From contig NC_079884.1 in NCBI RefSeq assembly GCF_029227915.1, positions 6,880,001 through 6,944,000 of the forward strand: a stretch of 64,000 nucleotides of DNA. The letters are read 5' to 3'. The notes beneath the pieces are model-generated. The model searched no databases. It had not been told where the DNA came from and worked only from the letters and a program-made list of their open reading frames with translations. Origin of the DNA: Hydractinia symbiolongicarpus. Its lineage: Eukaryota > Cnidaria > Hydrozoa > Anthoathecata > Hydractiniidae. The position numbers and the translations under genes were made by a program. This document shows positions 13,801 to 24,200 of this stretch, piece after piece. How positions within the stretch are numbered: the stretch's first letter is position 1; each line of letters begins with the position of its first letter.

Positions 13801-14909
13801 CCACAGGGCCCAGTGTAATCGCTGAGTTCCTGCAATCATGTCAAATTAAGACGAATGTTTTATCTGGGAATTCAATTGTGATATTTATCACATTTATAAG
13901 GTCGAAGTCCAAAATCAGTTCAATTAAGTCCCACAGTTAATCGTTTCACTGTTAAAAGCGACGCAATCTAGTAATGTCAGGAAAATATCGCTGAATACAT
14001 GTTGGTACCAATATGTGGCGCAACCGTTGTAACTCACACGGAATTATACTGTTAGAAAGTCAATGAAATGTAGTTTTTGAAACTGTCTCCACTTTTTCAT
14101 CTCGCGCTAACGGCTCGCATTGGTTCCACACTAAAAATTGCTTATTTATCTAAATTTTTAAATAAAGCGCTACCACAGCGCCCACGTTATCGCTGAGTTC
14201 CAGGAATCATGTCAAGTTAAGAAGAATGTTATTTCTTGGAGTCCAATTGTCTCGTTTATCACATTTATAAGGTCAAAGTCCAAAAACAGTTCAATTAAGT
14301 CCCACAGTCAATCGTTTCACTGTTAAAAGCGATGAAACCTCGTAATGTCAGAATAGTGTCGCTGAATACATGTTGGTACAAGTATGTGACGCAACCATTG
14401 TAACTCACAAGGATTGATGCCATTAGAAATTCAATGAAATGTAGTTTTTGAAACTGTCTCCATTTCTTCAGCGCGCGCTAACGGCTAGGATTGGTTTCAC
14501 AGTAAAAATGACTTATTTATTTAAATTTTTAAATAAAGTGCTACCACAGCGCCCAGTGTAATCGCTGAGTTCCAGCAATCATGTCAAATTAAGAAGAATG
14601 TTATTTCTTGGAATCCAATTGTCTTATTTATCACATTTAGAAGGTCAAAGTCCAAAGTCAGTTAAATTAAGTCCCACAGTCAATCGTTTTACTGTCAAAA
14701 GCGATGCAACCTAGTAATATCAGAAAAATATCGCTAAATACATGTTGGTACGAAAATGTGGCGCAACCGTTTTAACTCACACGAACTGACACCGTTAGAA
14801 AGTCAATGAAATGTTGTTTTTGAAACTGTCTCCACTTCTTCAGCACGCGCTAACGGCTAGCATTGGTTCCACAGTAAAAATGGCTTATATATCTAAATTT
14901 TTAAATAAA

Positions 14910-15051
14910 ACCTAAATCTACAACTCTTATTGAAACCTAGATCTCCATGCTTCTTGTATCATTTTTGTTCTAAACTTTTTATTCTTATTGTTGTTATTAT
15001 TATGTTATTATAGGGATAAGAACCATTGTATAATGGAACCGAAATAAATGT

Positions 15052-15089
<38 letters not shown>
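14910..15089 (+). mobile_element. 5'-truncated retrotransposon 3' end with poly(A), copy 2
   Basis: Same insertion as at 5535-5713, present by descent in the 9.4-kb duplicate. The body is the same, and the A-run is 37 instead of 36 (15053-15089). Identical insertion point and identical 5' truncation exclude an independent event. Confidence 0.85.
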
Positions 15090-15090
<1 letters not shown>

Positions 15091-15409
15091 CGCTACCACA
15101 GCGCCCAGTGTAATCGCTGAGTTCCAGCAATCATGTCATCAGTCTTTTCACTAATAAAAGCGATGCAACCTAGTAATTTCAGAAAAATATTGCTGAAAAC
15201 ATGTTGGTACGAATATGTGGTGCAACTGTTGTAACTCGAACAGACTGATACCGTTAGAAACTCAATGAAATGTAGTTTTTGGAACTGTCTCTATTTTTTC
15301 AGCGCGCACTAACGGCTAGGATTGGTTCCACAGTAAAATAACTCATTTATCTAAATTTTTATTTAAAACGCTACCACAGCGCTAAGTATAATCGGTGATT
15401 TCCAGCGAT

Positions 15410-16896
15410 CATGTCAAAATAAAAAGAAGGTCATTTCTTGGAGTCCAATTGTCTCATTTATCACATTTATAAGGTCGAAGTCCAAAATCAGTTCAATTAA
15501 GTCCCACAGTTAATCGTTTCACTGTTAAAAGCGACGCAATCTAGTAATGTCAGGAAAATATCGCTGAATACATGTTGGTACCAATATGTGGCGCAACCGT
15601 TGTAACTCACACGGAATTATACTGTTAGAAAGTCAATGAAATGTAGTTTTTGAAACTGTCTCCACTTCTTCATCTCGCTCTAACGGCTCGCATTGGTTCC
15701 ACACTAAAAATTGCTTATTTATCTAAATTTTTAAATAAAGCGCTACCACAGCGCCCAGTGTAATCGCTGAGTTCCAGGAATCATGTCAAGTTAAGAAGAA
15801 TGTTATTTCTTGGAGTCCAATTGTCTCGTTTATCACATTTATAAGGTCAAAGTCCAAAGTCAGTTCAATTAAGTCCCACAGTCAATCGTTTCACTGTTAA
15901 AAGCGATGAAACCTCGTAATGTCAGAATAGTGTCGCTGAATACATGTTGGTACAAGTATGTGACGCAACCATTGTAACTCACAAGGATTGATGCCATTAG
16001 AAATTCAATGAAATGTAGTTTTTGAAACTGTCTCCATTTCTTTAGCGCGCGCTAACGGCTAGGATTGGTTTCACAGTAAAAATGACTTATTTATTTAAAT
16101 TTTTAAATAAAGTGCTACCACAGCGCCCAGTGTAATCGCTGAGTTCCAGCAATCATGTCAAATTAAGAAGAATGTTATTTCTTGGAATCCAATTGTCTTA
16201 TTTATCACATTTAGAAGGTCAAAGTCCAAAGTCAGTTAAATTAAGTCCCACAGTCAATCGTTTCACTGTCAAAAGCGATGCAACCTAGTAATATCAGAAA
16301 AATATCGCTAAATACATGTTGGTACGAAAATGTGGCGCAACCGTTGTAACTCACACGAACTGACACCGTTAGAAAGTCAATGAAATGTAGTTTTTGAAAC
16401 TGTCTCCACTTCTTCAGCACGCGCTAACGGCTAGCATTGGTTCCACAGTAAAAATGGCTTATATATCTAAATTTTTAAATAAAGCGCTACCACAGCGCCC
16501 AGTGTAATCGCTGAGTTCCAGCAATCATGTCAAATTAAGAAGAATGTTATTTCTTGGAGTCCAATTGTCTCATTTATCACATTTATAAGGTCAAAGTCCA
16601 AGATCATTTGAATTAAGTCCCACCGTCAGTCTTTTCACTAATAAAAGCGATGCAACCTAGTAATTTCAGAAAAATATTGCTGAATACATGTTGGTACGAA
16701 TATGTGGTGCAACTGTTGTAACTCGAACAGACTGATACCGTTAGAAACTCAATGAAATGTAGTTTTTTGAAATGTCTCTATTTTTTCAGCGTGCACTAAC
16801 GGCTAGGATTGGTTCCACAGTAAAATAACTCATTTATCTAAATTTTTATTTAAAACGCTACCACAGCGCTAAGTATAATCGGTGATTTCCAGCGAT
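15410..16896 (+). repeat. Four-monomer HOR (1487 bp), single unit in copy 2
   Basis: Counterpart of 6034-9007, present once. It begins with CATGTCAAAATAAAAAG at 15410 and gives way to CATGTCAAATTAAAAAG at 16897. Confidence 0.87.
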
Positions 16897-18706
16897 CATG
16901 TCAAATTAAAAAGAAGGTTATTTCTTGGAGTCCAATTGTCTCATTTATCACATTTATAAGGTCAAAGTCCCAAGTCAGTTCAATTAAGTCCTACAGTCAA
17001 TCGTTTCACTGTTAAAAGCGATGAAACCTCGTAATGTCAGAAACATATCGCTAAATACATGTTGGTACGAATATGTTACGCAACCGTTGTAACTCACAAG
17101 GATTAATGCCATTAGAAAGTCAATGAAATGTAGTTTTTGAAACTGTCTCCACTTCTTCAGCACGCGCTAACGGCTAGCATTGGTTCCACAGTAAAAATGG
17201 CTTATTTATCTAAATTTTTAATTAAAGCGCTACCACAGCGGCCAGTCTAATCGCTGAGTTTAAGGAATCATGTCAAATTAAGAAGAATGTTATATCTTGG
17301 AGTCCAATTGTCTCACTTATCACGTTTATAAGGTCAAAGTCCAAGATCATTTGAATTAAGTCCCACCGTCAGTGTTTTCACTAATAAAAGCGATGCAACC
17401 TAGTAATTTCAGAAAAATATTGCTGAATACATGTTGGTACGAAAATGTGGCGCAACCGTTGTAACTCACACGAACTGACACCGTTAGAAAGTCAATGAAA
17501 TGTTGTTTTTGAAACGGTCTCCACTTCTTCAGCACGCGCTAACGGCTAGCATTGGTTCCACAGTAAAAATGGCTTATTTATCTAAATTTTTAAATAAAGC
17601 GCTACCACAGCGCCCAGTGTAATCGCTGAGTTCCAGCAATCATGTCAAATTAAGAAGAATGTTATTTCTTGGAGTCCAATTGTCTCATTTATCACATTTA
17701 TAAGGTCAAAGTCCAAGATCATTTGAATTAAGTCCCACCGTCAGTCTTTTCACTAATAAAAGCGATGCAACCTAGTAATTTCAGAAAAATATTGCTGAAT
17801 ACATGTTGGTACGAATATGTGCTGCAACTGTTGTAACTCGAACAGACTGATACCGTTAGAAACTCAATGAAATGTAATTTTTGAAACTGTCTCTATTTCT
17901 TCAGCGCACCAACGGCTAGGATTGGTTTCACAGTAAAAATGACTTATTTATTTAAATTTTTAAATAAAGCACTACCACAGCGCCCAGTGTAATCGCTGAG
18001 TTCCAGCAATCATGTCAAATTAAGAAGAATGTTATTTCTTGGAGTCCAATTGTCCTATTTATCACATTTAGAAGGTCAAAGTCCAAAGTCAGTTCAATTA
18101 AGTCCCACAGTCAATCGTTTCACTGTTAAAAGCGATGAAACCTCGTAATGTCAGAAACATATCGCTGAATACATGTTGGTACGAACATGTGACGCATCCG
18201 TTGTAACTCACATGGACTGTTGCAATTAGAAAGTCAATGAAATGTAGTTTTTAAAATTGTCTCTATTTCTGCAGCGCGCGCTATTGGCTAGGATTGGTTT
18301 CACAGTAAAAATGACTTTTTTATTTGAATTTTTAAATAAAGCGCTACCACAGTGCCCAGTGTAATCGCTGAGTTCCAGCAATCATGTCAAATTAAGAAGA
18401 ATGTTATTTCTTGGAATCCAATTGTCTTATTTATCTCATTTAGAAGGTCAAAGTCCAAAGTCAGTTCAATTAAGTCCCACAGTCAATCGTTTCACTGTTA
18501 AAAGCGATGAAAATTTGTAATGTCAGAAAAATATCGCTAAATATATGTTGGTACGAATATGTTACGTAACCGTTGTAACTCACAAGGATTGATGCCATTA
18601 GAAAATCAATGAAATGTATTTTTTGAAACTGTCTCCACTTCTTCAGCGCCCACTAAGGGCTAGGTTGGTTCCACAGTAAAAATGACTCATTTATCTAAAT
18701 TTTTAT

Positions 18707-18710
18707 TTAA
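18707..18710. other. TTAA target-site duplication, left
   Basis: TTAA directly before the left terminal repeat. It pairs with 21209-21212. The pre-insertion sequence is TTTTTATTTAAAGCGCTACC in the paralogous satellite around 10818. Confidence 0.93.
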
Positions 18711-18723
18711 CTCTTTCTATACC
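18711..18723 (+). repeat. piggyBac-type terminal inverted repeat, left
   Basis: CTCTTTCTATACC. Perfect complement of 21196-21208; similarity stops after 13 bp (ACGTG here against GCCCC inside the other end). Confidence 0.92.
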
Positions 18724-18800
18724 ACGTGAATTTCATGGTAAATTTGGTAGCCCTTGAAAAAGCCTCATATCTTTTGATTGAAACATTATTAGGAAATCTA

Positions 18801-19830
18801 TGACCCCTCAAAAGAAAGGTAAAAGATCAAGGATTCCAAATAAAAAAAAAAATTTCAAAATTCATAATGGCCAAAATCCATAATGGCGGAAAAGCTGTTG
18901 AAATTTTTAGAGAAAATGGTAAGTTTTTATATTCTCTTGTTTCTAACTTGTTTTCACATAGTTGTAGGGTGATTTCTTTGCTTAAAAAGTTGTACCCCAT
19001 TATATTTCTGACACTTTACAAAAAATTTCAGGTCAAAAGGACTATTAGTTCCGGAGTTATGGTCAAATTAAGCCGGTTTCTTATTTTAGTAAGAATGTAA
19101 CCGTAAAATATTCATAAAAAATGGAAAAGTGTACCCTAAATAAAGTCTAATAACATAATACTTACTAGTTCCTAGAAAGTCAATGACCCCTCAAAAGAAA
19201 GGTAATGTATCAAAGATTTTTATTGTGAAAAAAAAAAGAAAATCTAAACCGGTTGAAATCCATAATGGCGGAAAAGATGTGAAAATTTCTTCAAAATTGT
19301 GCGTAAAAATGAATTATTTGATCAAAAAATGACTTCCACTTGGTTTTAGAGTGATGTTTTTGCTTACAAAGTTGTACCCCATTATATTTCTGACACTTTG
19401 CAAAAAATTTCAGGTCCAAAGGACTATTAGTTCCGGAGATATGGTCAAACTAAGCCGGTTTCTTATTTTAGTAAAAATGTAACCGTAAAATATTCATAAA
19501 AAATGGAAAAGTGTACCCTAAATAAAGTCTAATAACATAATACTTACTAGTTCCTAGAAAGTCAATGACCCCTCAAAAGAAAGGTAATGTATCAAAGATT
19601 TAATTTTGAAGAAAAAAAAGAAAATCTAAACCCATTGAAATCCATAATGGCGGAAAAGCTGTGAAAATTTCTTCAAAATTGTGCGTAAAAATGAATTATT
19701 TGATCAAAAAATGACTTCCACTTGGTTTTAGAGTGATATTTTTGCTAACAAAGTTGTACCCCATTAAAATTCTGACACCTTGCAAAAAATTTCACGTCCA
19801 AAAGACAATTAGTTCCGGAGATATGGTCAC
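18801..19830. repeat. 382-bp tandem repeat inside the piggyBac-type element, about 2.7 copies
   Basis: The block TGACCCCTCAAAAGAAAGG recurs at 18801, 19184 and 19566 (spacing 382-383 bp), followed each time by CCATAATGGCGGAAAAG and TTAGTTCCGGAG. Copies 2 and 3 are closer to each other than to copy 1. The third copy breaks off near GGTCACATGAAGC at about 19830. The repeat lies downstream of the transposase remnant, between its stop codon and the left terminal repeat. A 77-codon frame in copy 1 (18867-19100) is broken in the other copies and is not regarded as a gene. Confidence 0.88.
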
Positions 19831-19866
19831 ATGAAGCAGCCTCCTCCTATTTAGAGAATTATCGTA

Positions 19867-19885
19867 AACCGACGAATAATCGGTT
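19867..19885. repeat. Inverted repeat AACCGA...TCGGTT
   Basis: 6-bp perfect arms with a 7-nt spacer, between the 382-bp repeats and the end of the transposase remnant. On the minus strand it lies about 60 bp past the stop codon and could fold in the transcript 3' end. Significance is uncertain. Confidence 0.4.
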
Positions 19886-20268
19886 CAAATCCTAATAAAG
19901 AACAGGAATACAAACAAAAGAAAATTTGCACAAATGAATGTTTTTCCTAGTGTTTGAATGTTGTATGCCACTTCTGAAAACAATTATTTTCTTTTGTAAA
20001 GTGCAAATAAACATCACATTGTGGAGCAGAACACTTCGTGTAAACACGGACTTGCTTCTTCAACTCTGCGTAACAGACTTTACAATTTCGTTTCTCTTCG
20101 GTGAATACCGGCATATGTTCAGTGTTATATCTCTTATCAATGGGAGCTTGGAAGTTATTGTAAACAGGAGGATCTGCATACTCTTCCATACTGGTTAGTT
20201 GCCAATCCTGGGTCACGTGTCGGAGTAAAATCTGGTAGAATGTTTGGAGTATCTGGATCATCATAACT

Positions 20269-20290
20269 CTTGGTATTCTCTTGGTATTCT
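20269..20290 (-). other. 11-bp tandem duplication causing a frameshift
   Basis: CTTGGTATTCT occurs twice in a row (20269-20279, 20280-20290). Counting one copy only brings the lysine-rich segment into frame with the conserved linker upstream of the lost catalytic core, so this is the most economical explanation of the frame break. Confidence 0.8.
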
Positions 20291-20679
20291 TATGTGCTAC
20301 TGGCTCCTTATTAGCTGGCTTCTTATTGGCTGGTTTCTTGTTAGCTGGCTTCTTTTTACCTTTTTTTGTAGAGGTATGTTTCTCGCAAATGTTTTCTTTG
20401 TTATCGCAGTCATCATCGGTTGACCCCAAATCAATAACCTGTTTTCGAGGACGGCGCGTGCGACGAGAAATTCTCGTACTGGGCTCATTAGTGACTGTGG
20501 CATGGTCAGGAACATTATTAATGGCACAGAATGTTAGAGAAACAGCAGAATTTAGAGCAGTTACTTGACTTTCATTGTTCAACGTTTCAGTCGAGTTTGT
20601 GGACAGCGGCGGTGGCGGTGAAGAAGGAGGCGGTGATGAGCGACCGACAAGATTGCTTTCAACATCAGCATTTGGATCA

Positions 20680-20839
20680 CTAAAAATAAAAGGAAGCAAT
20701 CACCCTGAGAAAAGTCTTACCATCACCTTTTATTGAGACTGTTTAAAAGTAGACATCAAGTATGTTACATAAAATAATTACAAGACAGGTTCCAAGCGAG
20801 AAACGCATAAGCACAGAAAAAGGACGATAAAGCACTTAC
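20680..20839 (-). other. Intron of the transposase remnant (160 bp)
   Basis: Minus-strand donor GTAAGT at 20839-20834 and acceptor TTTTTAG ending at 20680. Exon 1 leaves two bases of a codon and exon 2 supplies the third, so the frame is kept. The consistency of both sites supports a real intron. Confidence 0.8.
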
Positions 20840-21110
20840 TTTTCATCCCAATCCGAGTAGTAACCCAATAAAGCATTATCTATTCTTTCTTCTTCGTCAC
20901 TACTGAGGCCCCCATGACATGAATCGATGTCAGAATCATCAGTTTCAAGCATATAATTGACAGCATCTTCAAGAGAAATTCTCCTTGAGCTTCCAGCCTT
21001 CGCCATTTTGTTTTTTGAATGTTTGTGATGTTGCTGGCCCGAATCTACAACTCACACGGAAACGAAAATACTTGAATCTGATTGGCTGATTCAAAAGCCG
21101 TATTTTGAGC

Positions 21111-21117
21111 TTTTATA
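21111..21117 (-). promoter_or_regulatory. TATA-like box upstream of the transposase remnant
   Basis: TATAAAA on the minus strand in the context GGCTATAAAAGC, about 105 bp before the ATG at 21006 and 80 bp inside the right end. A CCAAT motif (21081-21085, minus strand) lies downstream of it, so that one is not in a normal promoter position. Plausible core promoter, unproven. Confidence 0.5.
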
Positions 21118-21163
21118 GCCTGCGAGACGACCAGTGGTTGTTTCACAATTCGATTTTGAAGTC

Positions 21164-21183
21164 ATCAGTCCCACAGGACTGAT
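21164..21183. repeat. Subterminal palindrome ATCAGTCC-CACA-GGACTGAT
   Basis: Perfect 8-bp arms around a CACA spacer, ending 25 bp from the right end of the transposon. piggyBac elements often carry internal repeats near their tips that bind transposase, so this is a candidate site. I found no matching copy near the left end. Confidence 0.6.
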
Positions 21184-21195
21184 TTTAGCTGGGGC

Positions 21196-21208
21196 GGTAT
21201 AGAAAGAG
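21196..21208 (-). repeat. piggyBac-type terminal inverted repeat, right
   Basis: GGTATAGAAAGAG, the complement of the left end. The transposase remnant reads inward from this end. Confidence 0.92.
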
Positions 21209-21212
21209 TTAA
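21209..21212. other. TTAA target-site duplication, right
   Basis: TTAA directly after the right terminal repeat. The satellite resumes in register with AAGCGCTACC. Confidence 0.93.
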
Positions 21213-24200
21213 AGCGCTACCACAGCGCTAAGTGTAATCGCTGATTTCCAGCGATCATTTCAAATTAAAAAGAATGTTGTTTCTTGAAGTCCAATTGTCT
21301 CATTTATCACATTTATAAGGTCAAAGTCCAAAGTCAGTCCAATTAAGTCCCACAGTCAATCGTTTCAATGTTAAAAGCGATGAAACCTCGTAATGTCAGA
21401 AACATATCGCCTAATACATGTTGGTACGAACATGTGACGCAGCCGTTGTAACTCACAAGGACTGTTGCAATTAGAAAGTCAATGAAATGTAGTTTTTGAA
21501 ATTGTCTCTATTTCTGCAGCGCGCTATTGGCTAGGATTGGTTTCACAGTAAAAATGACTTATTTATTTGAATTTTTAAATAAAGCGCTACCACAGTGCCC
21601 AGTGTAATCGCTGAGTTCCAGCAATCATGTCAAATTAAGAAGAATGTTATTTCTTGGAATCCAATTGTCTTATTTATCTCATTTAGAAGGACAAAGTCCA
21701 AAGTCAGTTCAATTAAGTCCCACAGTCAATCGTTTCACTGTTAAAAGCGATGAAAATTTGTAATGTCAGAAAAATATCGCTAAATATATGTTGGTACGAA
21801 TATGTTACGCAACCGTTGTAACTCACAAGAATTGATGCCATTAGAAAATCAATGAAATGTAGTTTTTGAAACTGTCTCCACTTCTTCAGCACGCACTAAC
21901 GGCTAGCATTGGTTCCACAGAAAAAATGGCTTATTTATCTAAATTTTTAAATAAAGTGCTACCACAGCGACCAGTGTAATCGCTGAGTTCCAGCAATCAT
22001 GTTAAATTAAGAAGAATGTTATTTCTTGGAGTTCAATTGTCTTATTTATCACATTTAGAAGGTCAAAGTCCAAAGTCAGTTCAATTAAGTCTCACAGTCA
22101 ATCGTTTCACTGTTAAAAGCGATGAAAATTTGTAATGTCAGAAAAATATCGCTAAATATATGTTGGTACGAATATGTTACGCAACCGTTGTAACTCACAA
22201 GGATTGATGCCATTAGAAAATCAATGAAATGTAGTTTTTGAAACTGTCTTCACTTCTTCAGCACGCACTAACGGCTAGCATTGGTTCCACAGTAAAAATG
22301 GCTTATTTATCTAAATTTTTAAATAAAGTGCTACCACAGCGCCCAGTGTAATCGCAGAGTTCCAGCAATCATGTCAAATTAAGAAGAATGTTATCTCTTG
22401 GAGTCCAATTGTCTTATTTATCACATTTAGAAGGTCAAAGTCCAAAGTCAGTTCAATTAAGTCCCACAGTCAATCGTTTCACTGTTAAAAGCGATGAAAC
22501 CTCGTAATGTCAGAAACATATCGCTGAATACATGTTGGTACGAACATGTGACGCAGCCGTTGTAACTTACAAGGACTGTTGCAATTAGAAAGTCAATGAA
22601 ATGTAGTTTTTGAAATTGTCTCTATTTCTGCAGCGCGCGCTATTTGCTAGGATTGGTTTCACAGTAAAAATGACTTATTTATTTGAATTTTTAAATAAAG
22701 CGCTACCACAGTGCCCAGTGTAATCGCTGAGTTCCAGCAATCATGTCAAATTAAGAAGAATGTTATTTCTTGGAATCCAATTGTCTTATTTATCTCATTT
22801 AGAAGGTCAAAGTCCAAAGTCAGTTCAATTAAGTCCCACAGTCAATCGTTTCACTGTTAAAAGCGATGAAAATTTGTAATGTCAGAAAAATATCGCTAAA
22901 TATATGTTGGTACGAATATGTTACGCAACTGTTGTAACTCACAAGGATTGATGCCATTAGAAAATCAATGAAATGAAGTTTTTGAAACTGTCTCCACTTC
23001 TTCAGCGCGCACTAAGGGCTAGGTTGGTTCCACAGTAAAAATGACTCATTTATCTAAATTTTTAATTAAAGCGCTACCACAGCGCTAAGTGTAATCGCTG
23101 ATTTCCAGCGATCATTTCAAATTAAAAAGAATGTTATTTCTTGAAGTCCAATTGTCTCATTTATCACATTTATAAGGTCAAAGTCCAAAGTCAGTCGAAT
23201 TAAGTCCCACAGTCAATCGTTTTAGAGTTAAAAGCGATGAAACCTCGTAATGTCAGAAACATATCGCTGAATACATGTTGGTACGAACATGTGACGCAGC
23301 CGTTGTAACTCACAAGGACTGTTGCAATTAGAAAGTCAATGAAATGTAGTTTTTGAAATTGTCTCTATTTCTGCAGCGCGCGCTATTGGCTAGGATTGGT
23401 TTCACAGTAAAAATGACTTATTTATTTGAATTTTTAAATAAAGCGCTACCACAGTGCCCAGTTTAACCGCTGAGTTCCAGCAATCATGTCAAATTAAGAA
23501 GAATAATATTTCTTGGAATCCAATTGTCTTATTTATCTCATTTAGAAGGTCAAAGTCCAAAGTCAGTTCGATCAAGTCCCACAGTCAATCGTTTCACTGT
23601 TAAAAGCGATGAAAATTCGTAATGTCAGAAAATATTGCTAAATATATGTTGGTACGAATATGTTACGCAACCGTTGTAACTCACAAGGATTGATGCCATT
23701 AGAAAATCAATGAAATGTAGTTTTTGAAACTGTCTCCACTTCTTCAGCACGCGCTAACGGCTAGCATTGGTTCCACAGTAAAAATGGCTTATTTATCTAA
23801 ATTTTTAAATAAAGTGCTACCACAGCGACCAGTGTAATCGCTGAGTTCCAGCAATCATGTCAAATTAAGAAGAATGTTATTTCTTGGAGTTCAATTGTCT
23901 TATTTATCACATTTAGAAGGTCAAAGTCCAAAGTCAGTTCAATTAAGTCCCACAGTCAATCGTTTCACTGTTAAAAGCGATGAAAATTTGTAATGTCAGA
24001 AAAATATCGCTAAATATATGTTGGTACGAATATGTTACGCAACCGTTGTAACTCACAAGGATTGATGCCATTAGAAAATCAATGAAATGTAGTTTTTGAA
24101 ACTGTCTCCACTTCTTCAGCACGCACTAACGGCTAGCATTGGTTCCACAGAAAAAATGGCTTATTTATCTAAATTTTTAAATAAAGTGCTACCACAGCGA

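Larger units (their letters stand above)
19947..21006 (-). pseudogene. piggyBac-type transposase remnant, two exons, catalytic core deleted
   Basis: Exon 1 (21006-20840) starts MAKAGSSRRISLEDAV and is acidic (SSDEEERIDNALLGYYSD), as piggyBac N-termini are. It ends at a canonical donor AA/GTAAGT. The 160-bp intron ends TTTTTAG, and exon 2 (20679-19947) continues in phase with DPNADVESN, then proline-rich and Lys-rich stretches with a KKPAN repeat. An 11-bp tandem duplication (20269-20279 and 20280-20290) shifts the frame. In the shifted frame a family-typical linker DDPDTPNILPDFTPTRDPG is readable. The DDD catalytic region, hundreds of residues in intact relatives, is absent. The end is a Cys/His domain (CKVC at 20073-20084, KCSAPQC, NCFQKWH) matching piggyBac C-terminal zinc domains. 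The predicted spliced product is about 299 residues and cannot be an active transposase. Family is firm because of the TTAA duplications and this domain. Confidence 0.85.
18711..21208 (-). mobile_element. piggyBac-type DNA transposon, 2498 bp, non-autonomous
   Basis: The element has perfect 13-bp terminal inverted repeats (CTCTTTCTATACC at 18711-18723 and its complement at 21196-21208). It is flanked by TTAA on both sides (18707-18710 and 21209-21212), the invariant target of the piggyBac superfamily. The uninterrupted site is visible in the paralogous satellite at 10818-10821. On the minus strand it holds a transposase remnant in two exons that keeps an acidic N-terminus and the C-terminal Cys/His domain but lacks the DDD catalytic core. 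The remaining 1.2 kb holds 382-bp tandem repeats. It probably moved with transposase supplied in trans (inference). Confidence 0.93.
13526..23916 (+). repeat. 9.4-kb tandem segmental duplication, copy 2 (with piggyBac insertion)
   Basis: Direct repeat of 4151-13525, here 10,391 bp long. The length is fully accounted for: 9,375 plus 1 (longer A-run), minus 1,487 (one 4-mer HOR instead of two), plus 2,502 (a 2,498-bp piggyBac-type element and its 4-bp target duplication). At 23951 the sequence departs from the copy 1 end (CCCACAG here, CCTACAG at 13557-13563), which marks the far edge of homology. The shared poly(A) element at 14910-15089 shows that insertion predates the duplication. Confidence 0.92.

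Noticed and set aside
18867-19100. 77-codon frame starting MAKIHNGGKAVEIF
   Set aside because: It lies in one copy of the 382-bp repeat; the other two copies have stops and indels in the same frame, and no domain is recognisable.
20297-20527. Second minus-strand frame starting MPLIMFLTMPQS
   Set aside because: Out-of-frame overlap of exon 2; it lacks the recognised domain.
19938-20568. Plus-strand frames over 19938-20198 and 20281-20568
   Set aside because: Both are antisense to the transposase remnant, whose minus-strand exons, splice sites and zinc domain explain the region. The LLAGF repeat is the complement of the KKPAN repeat.
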